The notes under the pieces were generated by a model, which saw nothing but the letters and a program-made list of their open reading frames with translations, had not been told where the DNA came from and did not search any database. A program made the position numbers and the translations under genes. DNA of 64,000 nucleotides from Membranipora membranacea (lineage: Eukaryota; Bryozoa; Gymnolaemata; Cheilostomatida; Membraniporidae): positions 20,088,001-20,152,000 of the forward strand of contig OU612065.1 of the NCBI GenBank assembly GCA_914767715.1, in the 5' to 3' direction. Shown piece by piece: positions 35,301-54,963 of this stretch. Position 1 is the first letter of the stretch. The number at the start of each line of letters is the position of its first letter.

Positions 35301-38300
35301 ACAACAAACACGCCCACAATTCACTGAAGCATTACCATGCAAAAAAAAGGAGAGGGAAAGTGACTTACTCAATATCATCTTTAGGTTTGACAAGTTCCTT
35401 TGGTGCATTCTCATTCTGCTTTTCTACAAAATATAGAGCAAACAGTTATTACAGAGGCATTTCAAAATCTACCGATCATGCTCATATGTCTTGCTGCCTG
35501 ATGTTAAATGGATAAGCAAAGGCAAGAGCATGCATTGTCCAGACATTGTTGATAACTTGTCTAATGGACTGTTATCCTGCAAATTGAAAATAACTTGTCC
35601 TGCCAAACAATTTGATTTGTTTTCTTGTCAACTGTTTTTTTTATTATATAAACACCTTCTTAAGAGCACTGACCTTTCTCTTTCCTTTTTTTCTTATCCC
35701 TCCTGCCCTGCCTTAGGTAGGAGAGGATCTGTGTAAGTTTATTTATGACTATGTCGTTAGTGGTGAGTGTAGTGGTCTCTGGAGCTGCCGGACAGTCAGC
35801 CTAAAATAATCAGCAGTAAGGCAGGTGAAACAATAAGGAGGATTATTACAAGGTGAGATAACAAACGAAGTCCCATTATGAGACTAAAGAAGAGCATCTG
35901 CTGTTTCAAACATATATTATTTTTCTCTTTCATGGCCAAAATAAGTCATGTTGAAACCATTTAAGCTCGATTTTAATGTGAGCTGATGACTTTAAGATCC
36001 GCATCCTCTTTTTGAGAGTAATCTCTGCTTCACTCTTACACATAAAATATTTGTGTTGCACATTTTCTGTCACTCACTTTAGATCTGATGGCCGTAGTCG
36101 GTATATCACTCTCTGGGAAATCATCCTCCAGATCGATGACGTAAGCCATTCTCCCAGGGGCGAACATCTCGTTCCTCTGTGGTAATTTGTTTTTAAACAA
36201 TGTTCTGTACACATTCTTAGCTATAAACGAAAATATTGATACCAAAGATAGTGAATCTGAGATTTGAGCACAGAAAAATCAATTAGTCTCAACTTGTTTG
36301 CATCAAATGTGCTGCTGACATGCACAATTTTCTATTGATAACCATGTAATTAAACCAATTGCCAAATAAGACAACTCTTACTTATAAAAATGTCAATTTT
36401 TTACCACACAAACAAGAAGCAATGTCTGAACATAATTCAAATTCAGTCTCTTACCTAGCCTTCCCTTTATTTCTACTTCTTCACTTTCCTTTTCTCTGCA
36501 AAAGGAAAAATAACCATGTTACACAATACCAACAGTATAGTTACTATTACTATTACTGTAAGACTATAACACATACATGAATAAGGATCATACACACAAC
36601 AAGTAGATCTTAAATTTAGATAATTTAGCTAATAAAAAAATAGACAAAGTCTCAATTCTTGGCAATAGCTTCTGCTTAGCTCAATGAGAATCAAAATTCT
36701 TCAATATCCCAAGAAATCAACAATATTTAGTTGGGTTGATCCTGTGAAGCCCACTAACAAAGTGCTACTAGTGGAGCTACGTCATAAAAGGGAGAATAAA
36801 AAAATCAAAATTAAAATTAAGTTCATTTAAATAAAATTAAAACTCACTCAATCTCCTCTTCAGCCATCTCAGCTGCTGCCTCTATATCCTCATCGTTAGT
36901 CTCCTTATTATTAATCTCAGCCCTGACTTTACCTAACAGAGCGTAATCCAGCCCCTTTACTAAATGTGTGTGCTCCATATCTCCTCCTAAAAACTTACTC
37001 TCCTCGATCATCTTCTTACGTTTCTCTGCCTGTGTTGTGCCGCTACAAATGCAAAATTAAATTCAATATTTACTCAGGCTATCAGAATGATGCTATTCAG
37101 TTTTCAAACAGGAAATATATACAATATTTTCACTATGTGATTTGCTAAATATTTTAATTGGAAGCACAATGGTAATGGGGTGCTTGGGGTTGACAAATCA
37201 TTTACGAATCATTCCTCAACCAAATACAAACTTATACCGCGTCTTAATGGCAACGAATGGCAAGCACGCTGACACATTTCTTGCACAATTTCATGATCCT
37301 CATAACCTATTACTATCATATATGTCATTAAATTAAACAGAACACTCACGCTTTGATCTCAGGAGCTACAGCTCTGTAATCAGCTGAGGTGCTGTTCTCT
37401 GTCGGTCCATCAGCTCCCTCCTTCCCCTCTCTACGCTCCTGGGCCCTGTCTCTGTACCGGCTCTCAAGGTCCTTTTTCTTCTCATCTTCTATTTTCTTCA
37501 GCTTGGCATAATAACTGAAAATAGACATTGGAGTGATTAATTTATTCTTCATTTGCTCCCATTACATATATGTGAAAGATAAATAATTTTGGTATGAAAC
37601 TATAAAACTGTTTACTCTGCATGTGGATAATATGATCAAAAATACATTAAAAAGGAGGGGGGCTCAGGGCTTTGAGGGCCTCAGGGCTTAGGGTACTTGC
37701 CAGGTATAACGGACTAGACAATCTTGTGGAAGGCATACTTTTCACAGAAACAAAATAAGCAACGCTCAGTATGAGTTTCATTGAAGGATGGCTGTATGAC
37801 GAAAAACCAAATCTAACATCACTGTCACAATGGTAGGCTACAGTAGCACATCTATGCACATTAAAATTATAGGCCTGGTATTAGAGAGCATTACTACTTA
37901 CAGTTTACGCTTCTTTCTTTCATCAGCTGTTGCATTCTTTTCTGGATCATCCTGAACAGAACTGTAAACAAGAAGTTACATATATATATATGTAATAACT
38001 AATAACACATATGATAGCTAGATAAATGGGAAGGTGAGTTATTGATAAACATACAAATTCTCCCAAAAATGTCTTGTTTTCCAAGCATTAAATACACAAT
38101 AACATAGGTGTGGGTTATTCCGACTATCTGCTCAGCCGAGCATAAGGAAAGAGAGTTAGACGGACTGTGTATGAAGTGTGGTTCAGAATCATTTTTCCAT
38201 AAATTTTGATAGGTTTGATCTTCATACCCTTGAAACATGAAATTTAACCTTTGCTCATGATACCGAATGTGCATGGTAAGTGCAGTACATCACTGACAGT

Positions 38301-38489
38301 GACCCACAGCGGGCAGTGTTATAATTTGTCTTACGTTTGTTTCTGGTATGTTTTAGCTGAAGGTGTTGGTCCACCAACTCTAGGTGTCATCATTAGCTTT
38401 CTGAAGTCATCATTAGTAAGAGGTTGGCTGTCATCTTGTGATACTTGTGTGGTGTAGTTAGTAGGTGGTGCTGGATTTGAGAACTCCAT
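32324..38489 (-). CDS. IK: Protein RED / IK spliceosome factor, 13 coding exons, 562 aa
   Basis: RED (IK) is a nuclear spliceosome B-complex protein that works with SMU1 in pre-mRNA splicing and also affects spindle checkpoint control. Exons: 38335-38489, 37902-37961, 37350-37514, 36848-37042, 36455-36495, 36078-36220, 35674-35800, 35369-35423, 34578-34769, 33940-34090, 33517-33617, 32977-33132, 32324-32471; all phases match (human 557 aa). Family marks in order: LTNDDFRKLMMTPR; YYAKLKKIEDEKKKDLESRY; SKFLGGDMEHTHLVKGLDYA; GRMAYVIDLEDDF; NDIVINKLTQILSYLRQG; an Arg-Asp/Glu repeat region with DRDRDRDSRRDRDRGDRGDR, the hallmark of RED; KGPVNRWDFENDEQY; and KAAFQYGVKMSDGRKTRR. The protein ends KKAKY. 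The start codon is the first three bases of its exon (after TTTACATAG), so the 5' UTR must be in an upstream exon, probably ending at 40103. Confidence 0.96.
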
Positions 38490-38950
38490 CTATGTAAATG
38501 CAAAATCTCACAGTAATAATACAATGATTACAGAATTTTTACTTCTGCTTTACTTTCATCTGTATTGAAGCGTAATGCACATAAAGAAATTCCACAGCAA
38601 TAATTTTGGTTCCTGCAAATGAGTCTGATCTGTGAAGAATTTTTTTAACCTTTCAACTGAACATGCTGATAATCATTTCCATCATATAATGCCTGTGCTC
38701 AAACACCAGGAGAGCTCTGAAACAATTCTTGTCAGATAGTAATACTCTACTCTTTTGAGAAAAGGCTACTCCTGCAGTGAAATTTGATGTAAAATTTACT
38801 TTTTTCTGCACCAAGATCTGGTCGGAAAATGTTTTTGGTCTAGAACGATTTTTATGAAGGCACCGGTCCCATGTTTGATTACAACTAGTCTGAAGTGAGT
38901 ATCAGGTCTCAGTTACTCCTCGCTAGGCTCATCATCATCGATAGTTGATG

Positions 38951-39017
38951 GAAATTTGTCAGCTTTGTTAGGTGAAGGAGGGAGGGGGGAACAACAAAGC
39001 TTGTCAAGACAGGACTA
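38951..39017. mobile_element. Hairpin repeat family 1 copy, one arm decayed
   Basis: The right arm CAAAGCTTGTCAAGACAGG is intact. The left arm (TTTGTCAGCTTTGTTAGG) is degenerate. The total length is about 66 bp, as in other copies. The G-rich centre (GAAGGAGGGAGGGGGGAAC) is the complement type of the C-rich loop elsewhere. It lies in the 5' UTR intron of IK. Confidence 0.6.
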
Positions 39018-40102
39018 ATTTAGCCATCTTTTCCTTTCTACTATGGTTATATAGCTGTTTGGGCTCACGTTGAAGCTAATGAAATAATGATGCGGTATTA
39101 TTAGCCTTTTCCGCATAGACCCTGGGGCTGTAGGCCTAAGCTGGTAGGCCTACTGTTCCTCATATGTTCAGAATCAGGGGTTTTTGGTGGTTTTCTTCGT
39201 TTCGTACTGAATAATTCCCACTTCAGTTTTGAAGATTTTGTGCCAAGCCATATCTGTTAATTGTTCCAGGTCGGCTAGGGTGAATGGCATGCGACAGTCG
39301 TATCATGTAGAATACCCATCAGGGCACGAACCCAGGACCTTTTGATCCCAAATCAGACGCCTTTAGCAGTGAGCTATCCTTGATCCTGATTTTGATATAC
39401 AGTCACAGAAAAAAAATTTGGCAAGCTGCAAACACCGATATTGAATTGTGACTTTAGCAACTGATTGGGGAAAGAATGGAATTAGTTTTTGAGGTCGGCT
39501 AGGGTTAATGACCAGCGACAGACAAATTAGGAATTTGCACAAACGGGCACCATGTCCACTGAGGATCGATAGGCAGCTAGAGTTTGCGAACAACTTCCAT
39601 GATTAATCTCTCCCCTCCCCAACAAACCATCCTATTTCATTCTTGGGGAATTATCGATCATGGACATTGGCACTGTATACCGAGGAGTATTCCTTGATGT
39701 ATACACACTTGTGACTCCACATATATATATATATCGCAGAGGGAAAGGGGGTGGTTGATACTGGACATGCTTGTAACTCCAGATGCCTACGCATGGGCAT
39801 GGCAGATGCCTACCAGTACCAGTACCTCTTATCATGACTGGAGCCAATCCCATGCTTTCCCGCCCTGATGAAATCATATGTGCAGACCTAAGAGCACTCT
39901 GCAACCCCTTTACCAGACGAATGTATCAGGCTCACTCTCAATTAGTGTCAGACTTGCAAAAAACATGTGTGAATAACAGGTCTCTGCCTGTTTTTTCACT
40001 CCTGCTGCTGTAACAAAACTCGACTGTCTAACAAAGATTGGTTGCAGCTTGTGAAATCTCAGTGGCCATACACTAAACACATTCATGATATATGGGACCT
40101 AC

Positions 40103-40250
40103 CTTGCTTCTCCCTTTAGAAGGTCAAGTTCTTCAGCTCCCAATGTCAACAACTCTCAGAAAACTAAACAATAAAGCCAGTTCCCAATAACACCAAAAAC
40201 TCAAACAAGTTTTCTTCTTCACCGGAAGCTTGGTAGTTGTGGCTAGAGTC
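40103..40250 (-). other. Probable 5' noncoding first exon of IK
   Basis: Minus-strand GAGAAGCAAG followed by GTAGGTCCC is a good donor at 40101-40102. IK coding starts exactly at an acceptor (38489), so an untranslated first exon is required, and this site is the best candidate. The upstream limit is a guess. The implied intron is about 1.6 kb. Confidence 0.5.
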
Positions 40251-40453
40251 AAAAATGATTTAGTGAGGTTCTCAAAAATATATTCTTTAGGCATTTTGAA
40301 ATTCATTAATATTCATCTCAACTACCAGATAAATCTTGTTCAGATTCTATGGAGATATACTGTATAAGTTCATATATTAATAATTACAGAATATTTTGGG
40401 AAAACCAGGATTATAACTTTTTGTAACACATTTCATAGTAACCTCCAAACAAC
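40251..40453. promoter_or_regulatory. Compact divergent promoter of IK and MORN1
   Basis: Only about 200-350 bp separate the putative IK first exon (-) and the MORN1 ATG (+), so both promoters must share this segment. It is AT-rich, with no obvious TATA box. A half-site-like CATAGTAACC near 40434 could be part of an RFX X-box, but the matching half is not clear. Confidence 0.45.
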
Positions 40454-48220
<7,767 letters not shown>

Positions 48221-48441
48221 AGTGATTAAACAAACCCAATGCCGCAACCAGCTGTATACACATTTTTACTGCCAGATTTACCTAATTACGGTCTAAGTTA
48301 TCAGAAACTACTGGCGTTTGAGCACCAAAGATCTATTTTTTCTTGTTGTAATGTGCGTTGAGATATGCTCGGTATTGTCTGATGTTTCTGTAAATCTGGT
48401 ATTGATAAGTTGAGTGTTATAAAATCCTACACATTCATTTC

Positions 48442-48447
48442 AATAAA
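48442..48447 (+). terminator. Putative polyadenylation signal of MORN1
   Basis: AATAAA 222 nt downstream of the MORN1 TAA. Confidence 0.55.
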
Positions 48448-49029
48448 ATGAGAAGAGGTATTACTATCATATATAAATAATTTGACAAGACCATATCTGT
48501 AACTGTGAGCATCGGTTTTGTACAATGCAACCAGATAGAACTTTATCACACTGAGAAAACCCAACTTAACACTGCCAGATAGAACAATGCGCACCTGATG
48601 TCTCAGAACTAAGCGAGAATAGGAAAAATGTGACAATTTTTGGAATCTGGAGCATGAATGACCCCCATACTAAAGATATCGATGATATTATGGCACTTTG
48701 TCGTACTGGGCCAGCAATATGGCAAACAATGCGCTTTGTTGTTCACTTCTGATATCCATTCTACCACATATTCAATGCTGTGTAAGCTGGAGAATGTCTT
48801 ACATTTCTTGGTGATGTTCACCCTACATATATCTACAACTACCCAACCTTCATCAGTATGACCAACTCCTTGGTATGACTGAACTAATTCCCTACACATT
48901 TATCATCTATTTAGATGTTAAGACTCTGTTGTTGTTAGTTAATTGTACCTTCTAGTCAAGAGGGGCCGAGAGAAGCAGGTTGGTTAAAGTTTTCTCATCC
49001 TGTATGTCATGTCCGACTTAGTTTCGGGA

Positions 49030-49094
49030 TAGCCTGTCTTGACAAGCTTTGTCCCCCCCCCCCCCCACCGATCAAAGCTTGTCAAGACAGGCTA
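49030..49094. mobile_element. Hairpin repeat family 1, perfect copy
   Basis: 22-bp arms (49030-49051 and 49073-49094; the left arm starts TAGCCTGTCTTGACAAGCTT) are exact reverse complements. They flank a 21-bp loop made of TC, a run of 14 C and ACCGAT-like bases. The outermost TA on each side would fit a TA target duplication. Confidence 0.9.
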
Positions 49095-50378
49095 GTCTTA
49101 TTAGGATTAATAGTTATATGGTTCACCTAGGTATAGGAACTGATTCTGCTGCTTGTTCCGTGGGTTGATAGAGGTGCTGGTATATGCACTTGGCTCTTTT
49201 TATTCAGCTTGTTAAGCTTCTTGCTGCTGCATTTTATTTCGACATTTTGTGTAATTTGTGCTAGGAGTTTGATTTCTTTTCCTATTGTCAGAATCTGATT
49301 TGATGAGGTATTTATACTGACCATAAACCAATCCTTTAGTCCAAGTTTTCAGAGGGCTGCAAGCAGGGAGGGCCGGGGGCCGTCGGGCCAGGGGCAAAAG
49401 TCTGGGGGGCTCAGACTAGGAGGGAGTGTGTGTTTATGTCATTACATTATCAACTTCGGAGTTGTCAACACAGTGTGACAAAAATTCTACACCGATGCTC
49501 TTGCTGCCCTCATAGAAGCATTAAGGGGTAGTAGACCTTCCCTTTAAATCCGGCCCCATTCACCTCTCTAACACAGCAACCTGCAAAGCTGGCTCGACTT
49601 TTTTTTTCATAAGATTCATTTCAACGTAAGTCCCTATTAGGATTGGCCAGGATTACCTGTTTGGTGAAAGTTTTTCTGCCGATTTGATTATTTAGAATTT
49701 AACTAATTAATTAATTAGTTCAAATTACCTTTTCTTTTAATTATACTACTATTTGTACTGTTACATGAGGTGCTGCAGATATCTTTGTTATTTCGCTGCT
49801 TGGCCTATCAGAAACAATTCAGCTTAGCAACGTAACCATGTGAAACTTCATATGCTAGCAATAATCTATAATCCTTTATCTAAAACTACAAGTCTTGTTG
49901 ATTCTTCAACTTCACCAAGATATCAATGTCACCAATGTAATGGAAAGTTTGCTGTCTACCTACGGTATATGTGTATAATCATATATATCACATTCTGACT
50001 AGACCAACCATATCAATTGTTTGCATCGATTTTCATTTCAACAAATTGGTAATGGATATGAACCCATAAATGTAGGGATAATTACCCAACCATACATTGG
50101 CTCTGAATAGAATTTGTTATTCAACTGAAAAGGATTTATTCGATATTATACAATAGTGTGAACCTATTGTGCTAATATCATTCTTCGTGCTTACATACTC
50201 ACAACAGGAACTGTATGAAATAGAAACAGATCATAAGTTTAGCAAGCTGTCGCTGCCGTCGTTGGTGTTATAAAGTGCATAGCAACAGCAAATGTTCAAG
50301 TTCTAATTCTTCACTGAAAGCTGACGAAGCTAGGATAGTATTGTGGATTTGTAGCTTGTATGAGACTAGATAGCCACA

Positions 50379-53300
50379 ATGTCTGTAGCGGGTAAGTTTT
50401 AGATATCTTCTCTTAAAATCCTAATTCACAAAGGATTCAAGGGCTATCTTTCCAAGCTCTTGGACTCAACAGACGATTGTGATTTTTGTTAGACTGCCAC
50501 ATCAAAGAAAAACAGACCATACCAACACAGGATGTGAAATAAGAGCAGCATACTGTAGTGTTGACACTGTGATAGGAGCACACAGCGCTGCCTAGTCTAG
50601 CCTTTAGTATCTAACAATACATCCGAAACAAAGCTATTTAAGTACACTCGATTAATTACAGGCCCTAATGGGGCCCTTTCTTTTACTTCTTTTATTACAC
50701 CATTGACAACAGAGGCCCTTGGCTCTTACATCATAAGAGCACTGCATTAACACATCAGGTCCTAACTGCTGTTATTTTACTAAATAGAGTGCTGATTTCA
50801 AAAACATAAATCCATGTTAGGAACAATGCAGCGTTAATTTTCTTTAGCAGTTACTAGCGATTTAATAGTATACTTGCAAACCATCCGGGAGGCCTTGCAT
50901 GACAAGGTCCTAGACAACCGCAAGCCTTGGGACACGGTTTAGGTTTAACTGTTAACTGACGTACACATTTTTAAGAAATTTCCAGTGTAGAATTATGCCT
51001 GAGAATGTACATTTTCTTCCTCCCATTGCAGCTTCGCAAGATGGTCCTCGACACAACTACTTGGCTCGACACAAACCGATACCAGCCGGCCATCTCGATG
51101 ACAGGTAAGGTAAAACTAAGGGGAAATCCATGAACGGTTTCCGCTGAGTGATTTGGAACAATCTAGGTGTTCCAAACATTTTTAAATTGATGGTTTTTTT
51201 GCCAGCACTATGTAAACTGATAGTAACAGTTCACGGTTTGAGCAGTAGAAGTGAAAGTTATGATGAAAGAACCTAAGAGCAACGTCTTCACAAGTGATGT
51301 TCATTTCACTCTTTCATAGATACCGTATACCAGCAAAACCCAGTGAGATGAAAACGTAGTTCATTTTTCAATGCATTCACGCTATGATATTCTACCTTAT
51401 GCGCAAACACATTGGTTGACCTGCCCATTTCTTGTCAATTCATATCATATTTAATATAGGCTGCCGGCCTGGGGAGCGCCATACTTATGCATATTTTATG
51501 GGCTGGCCTGTTTACGATATTTTTGTCCCCTGGTTGTGTTTGGTACTATGTTAATAGTAAGATTGTTTCTATAAAGCCTGTCATGATTATTGATCCTATT
51601 GTTAAAGACCGATATATTCTATTGTCATGTCATTCCATGGTCACACATAAAAGCGGAAAGGTATTATTTACCATCTATTACAATGTGATTAATTGGCAGC
51701 TGACACAAGGGTACTTCTTGGGACATTCTAAAGCCTACATTTGTACTACATTGTACAGTAAGCAGACATGCTCTTTGCTTTATGTATGTGCATGTGTATG
51801 TGTACATTCTCAATCATCTCACTGTGTAGTCTGACAACTCTCAGAAACGAAAATACATGGCTGACAGGTCCCAGATCAGTAAATTTAAACCAAACCAGTC
51901 GAAATTAACCTGCCGTTGTGTATATAAGCTTACGGAGGGTTTTGTTGAGGGTTTACTTCCAGACAAATCCTGTCGCTTTTATCAAAACAGCAATCTACAC
52001 TCCTTCGGGTGCAATTAAAAATATTTTAATGAGGAATCGAATGAAAGCATTTTCAAAGAGAGACATTCAATAGTTCCAGCGGCTAAATATTGATTTGACT
52101 TTCAACTTCATTTAGCTAGGGAGAATTTCATTAAACTGCCATATAAATAGTTTTTGTAATGCTGCACCTGGACATGTGCTGTGACACAAAGGCTGACCAA
52201 ACAGAATTACGGTGGCTCAAATTTTTTGTCATGAAAAATTAATTGAGCATGTTTATTCTTTGTTTTGTTTAGGCGGTCGACATACTGGGTTGACAGGCAG
52301 CCTCTGGGACCACCAACCGTAATGGGTAAGTTTAATCTGCATCTGATAAGGTTTACTTTTGTCCAATACAAATTAAACATGTGCTTGTAAAACTGAACAC
52401 AGACCTTAGGTTCATTCATTAATGCATTCGTACAACCAATGTACACTGTACAATCACGATTTCCGGCAAATAAAATTTATATATATATATATATATATTC
52501 CTACTCACTTTATGTTGTCTAGCGTCGAAATATATGAGAAGTGAACTGGCAAATTCTTATTTTACAACCTCTAGACACTGTTGACAGTGTCAGATATTAA
52601 ATAATGCTACATACACTCTATTTTACAGCAATGACCCCGCGTCTAGAAGCATTATCCAAACACAGATCTCTAGTTGCAAATTACAGGGCAAATAGGTATG
52701 CTTTTTTATCTTTCCATGCCATTGTGTTGTGTTCGAAATATTTTTGATGGAGTATATTACCAAACCTAGAGCAATGTTTTAGCAAACACTTCTCTTTGTC
52801 TTGTGCCAAGTAGCATGTATAGAGAACACTCTGCCTTTATGACAAGCATTGTTGGGGTTCATCACAAATAAAGCTTGCAAATACAGGCTATCAGAGTTTT
52901 AGGATGTTGTGTCCTCCTCTCATAGAGAGTGCAACTCCAAATTACAGAATTGAATGATTTCCTAGGTTTTAATTTCTGAATAAATAACTCCGCCACCCTC
53001 AACATTGTATTCAACAGGGAATACAGTTACGATAAGGAGCCCTTCTATAAAGAGATTAAAAGGACCAGTAGTAATGTTCCAGAAGCTAGTCCAAGAGTGG
53101 TAGCATTGTCTGCACACAAAATATACCATTCAGACTACCAGTTTGACAGAGATCTTCCCACCAACACCAGGCCGGCTAATGATGCCTCATCAAGAGTTGA
53201 GGAGCTTGCCAGGTAAGTGAGGGGTCATCAAGAAGCATGGGATGTTGGGATGATAATTAGATTGTGACTCATTACTGGTTGCCCTCCTTTGTTATGCTGA

Positions 53301-54123
53301 CATGAGCATGACATTATTGTCCCCCATTGAATAGTAAATAAATCCAGAGGGAGGTATGACAAACCTTTTGTTCAAATCTTATGCAAATCACATGGAATGA
53401 GTTAAGCATCAGTGCTATTATGTATGTACATAAATTGGTTATACTGAATACTGTCATTGGTTATAACACGCTATTCAACTTGGTTCCTAGGATATAATTA
53501 TGGTGCTGTTGGCCTTGCAGTTCAGTTAAGATCTGAGTAAGTCCCAATTTATGTTGACAGGTCAAAAACCGAGTTGTGGCAGAAGAAAGGAGGATGGCCA
53601 AATGAGAATGTGTTCCATACCTTTCTCCCACAACCTGTAAGCCTCACAGCCAGAAAACACACAGCCACAGCCAGAGTGGAAGCCTTAGCTGAGCATAAAC
53701 CATACCACACATCATTCAGACCAGAGCGACCTATAAGGTATGCGGGAATGGCTGGTTCATTTTCTCGATAAATTTGGTGACTAATCTCTGTTAGTTCATT
53801 AGAGTCACAGAGTGATAAGTTTAAAAGTCTCTAAAGAGATTCAAGATATAGGCCAACGCTAATCTTATCAAATTCCCTTAGTTTCTAGCTAATGTTACCT
53901 TATACTTCATTGTAGATGGGATATTTCTGAAGAAACCTTGAAGATAAATGCATCATTGAGAGTATGTCAACTAGCACGACCCAGAAGTAGAAACCTGGCT
54001 AAGGATGATGACTTTGACCCCTACTTTGTACCAAAAGCTGCAAGGCATGCCACAATTACCCCAAGAGTTGAAGAACTATCCATTCCTCTACCGCGCAAAG
54101 TCAGAGCAAAGAAAGCCGCATAA
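50379..54123 (+). CDS. THEG-repeat sperm/ciliary microtubule-associated protein (SPMAP2-like), 261 aa
   Basis: Exons 50379-50391, 51032-51104, 52273-52325, 52629-52695, 53018-53212, 53561-53737 and 53916-54123 join in phase. They total exactly 786 bases including TAA. The protein has repeated short segments of the pattern P/A-R-V/L-x-x-L-A/S, followed by a basic or aromatic tail: PRLEALSKHRSL, PRVVALSAHKIYH, SRVEELARSK, ARVEALAEHKPYH, LRVCQLARPRSR and PRVEELSIPLPRK. This is the THEG repeat of THEG/SPMAP2 and SPMAP2L, proteins expressed in male germ cells and associated with sperm flagellar or ciliary microtubules. The start MSVAASQDGPRHNYLARHK lies at the only upstream ATG that splices in frame. 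Which THEG paralogue this represents cannot be told. Its neighbour MORN1 may share a cytoskeletal role. Confidence 0.85.
52477..52498. repeat. (TA)n microsatellite
   Basis: About 22 bp of AT dinucleotide in an intron of the THEG-repeat gene. Confidence 0.85.
52829..52890. mobile_element. Decayed hairpin repeat family 1 copy
   Basis: The left arm CTGCCTTTATGACAAGCATT and right arm AAAGCTTGCAAATACAGGCTA are recognisable mutated versions of the family arms. Length is about 62 bp. It sits in an intron of the THEG-repeat gene. Confidence 0.55.
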
Positions 54124-54963
54124 CCTTCCAACCCTTCCTAACAAGGTCTACAATGACCGTCTAAGACATGATAGCCTCAAATCCTGAAGTCCAGAATCCA
54201 AGATACGGATGGACATTAAGTCATCTAAGCTGCCAAATTCTAGCTGATGAATGATCCAACATGACAGCAGAGGATCACCATCAGGCATGTATTTTCTATG
54301 AAAAGACTCCCAAATGCTTGTCTATTTTAGCACATAAACTAGAGAAGCCTTCTGTTCCATGCCTTATATACTTATTAGTATCATTGAACCATATTATGTT
54401 AAGATAGGAATTTGACGTTTTTCTTGCTCACTGTATTCAATTTGTGTCAATCCGCCCAACTGAGGATATTTATTCTCATATTTAACTTATATTTACTGCT
54501 CAAGTCTTTGTGATTTGCAATTGTCTAATTTGCTCAACACCATGTGAATTGTGAATTCTAACTGCTTCGCTCAATAACAAGGTTGCCCACAAATCTGCTC
54601 AAATTCTGTGAAGAGTGCAAGAAATATAACACCAGATTTTTTTTTATCAAATGTTTAACTTGATCCTTGTTGTAGTAATAAATATAGAAAATGTCTCATG
54701 AATGTATGACTTATGCTGATTTTAAGGTTCTTAGATCCACACCACCGAGTAGGGATATATCCTTACTATGTTGCTACATGGTTGATTAAAGCAAGGAGTT
54801 ATCTCAACTCCTTATTTAAAGCCAGTCATCCCAGTCGATTTGTTGTCTTTTGTACGTTCAACTACCTTCAGCAGATTGCAGCGATAAAAAATTAACTCTG
54901 AGTTGAAGCGAGGATAGATAGATTACTATATGTATGGAAATGCTATGATCCAGTAAAAATAAG
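54124..54963. other. Convergent 3' spacer between THEG-repeat gene and MTPN
   Basis: About 840 bp holding both 3' UTRs. A + strand AATAAA lies at 54677-54682. TTTATT at 54469-54474 could serve MTPN on the minus strand. No coding signal. Confidence 0.5.
54677..54682 (+). terminator. Putative polyadenylation signal of the THEG-repeat gene
   Basis: AATAAA about 555 nt after the stop codon, in the convergent spacer. Confidence 0.4.

Larger units (their letters stand above)
48221..50378. other. Spacer between MORN1 and the THEG-repeat gene
   Basis: About 2.2 kb without a supported gene. It contains the MORN1 poly(A) signal (48442-48447), a perfect hairpin element (49030-49094), a G-rich patch at about 49365-49412 and a 20-bp perfect AT palindrome at 49701-49720. 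Small ORFs lack support. Confidence 0.5.

Noticed and set aside
49701-49720. 20-bp perfect palindrome of TAAT units
   Set aside because: Real, but simple AT-rich sequence of this sort is expected by chance in such DNA. No repeat copies or context support a function.
50270-50290. Possible RFX X-box upstream of the THEG-repeat gene (ATAGCAACAG)
   Set aside because: Only one half-site is visible. A convincing partner half is missing, so it is not reported as a site.
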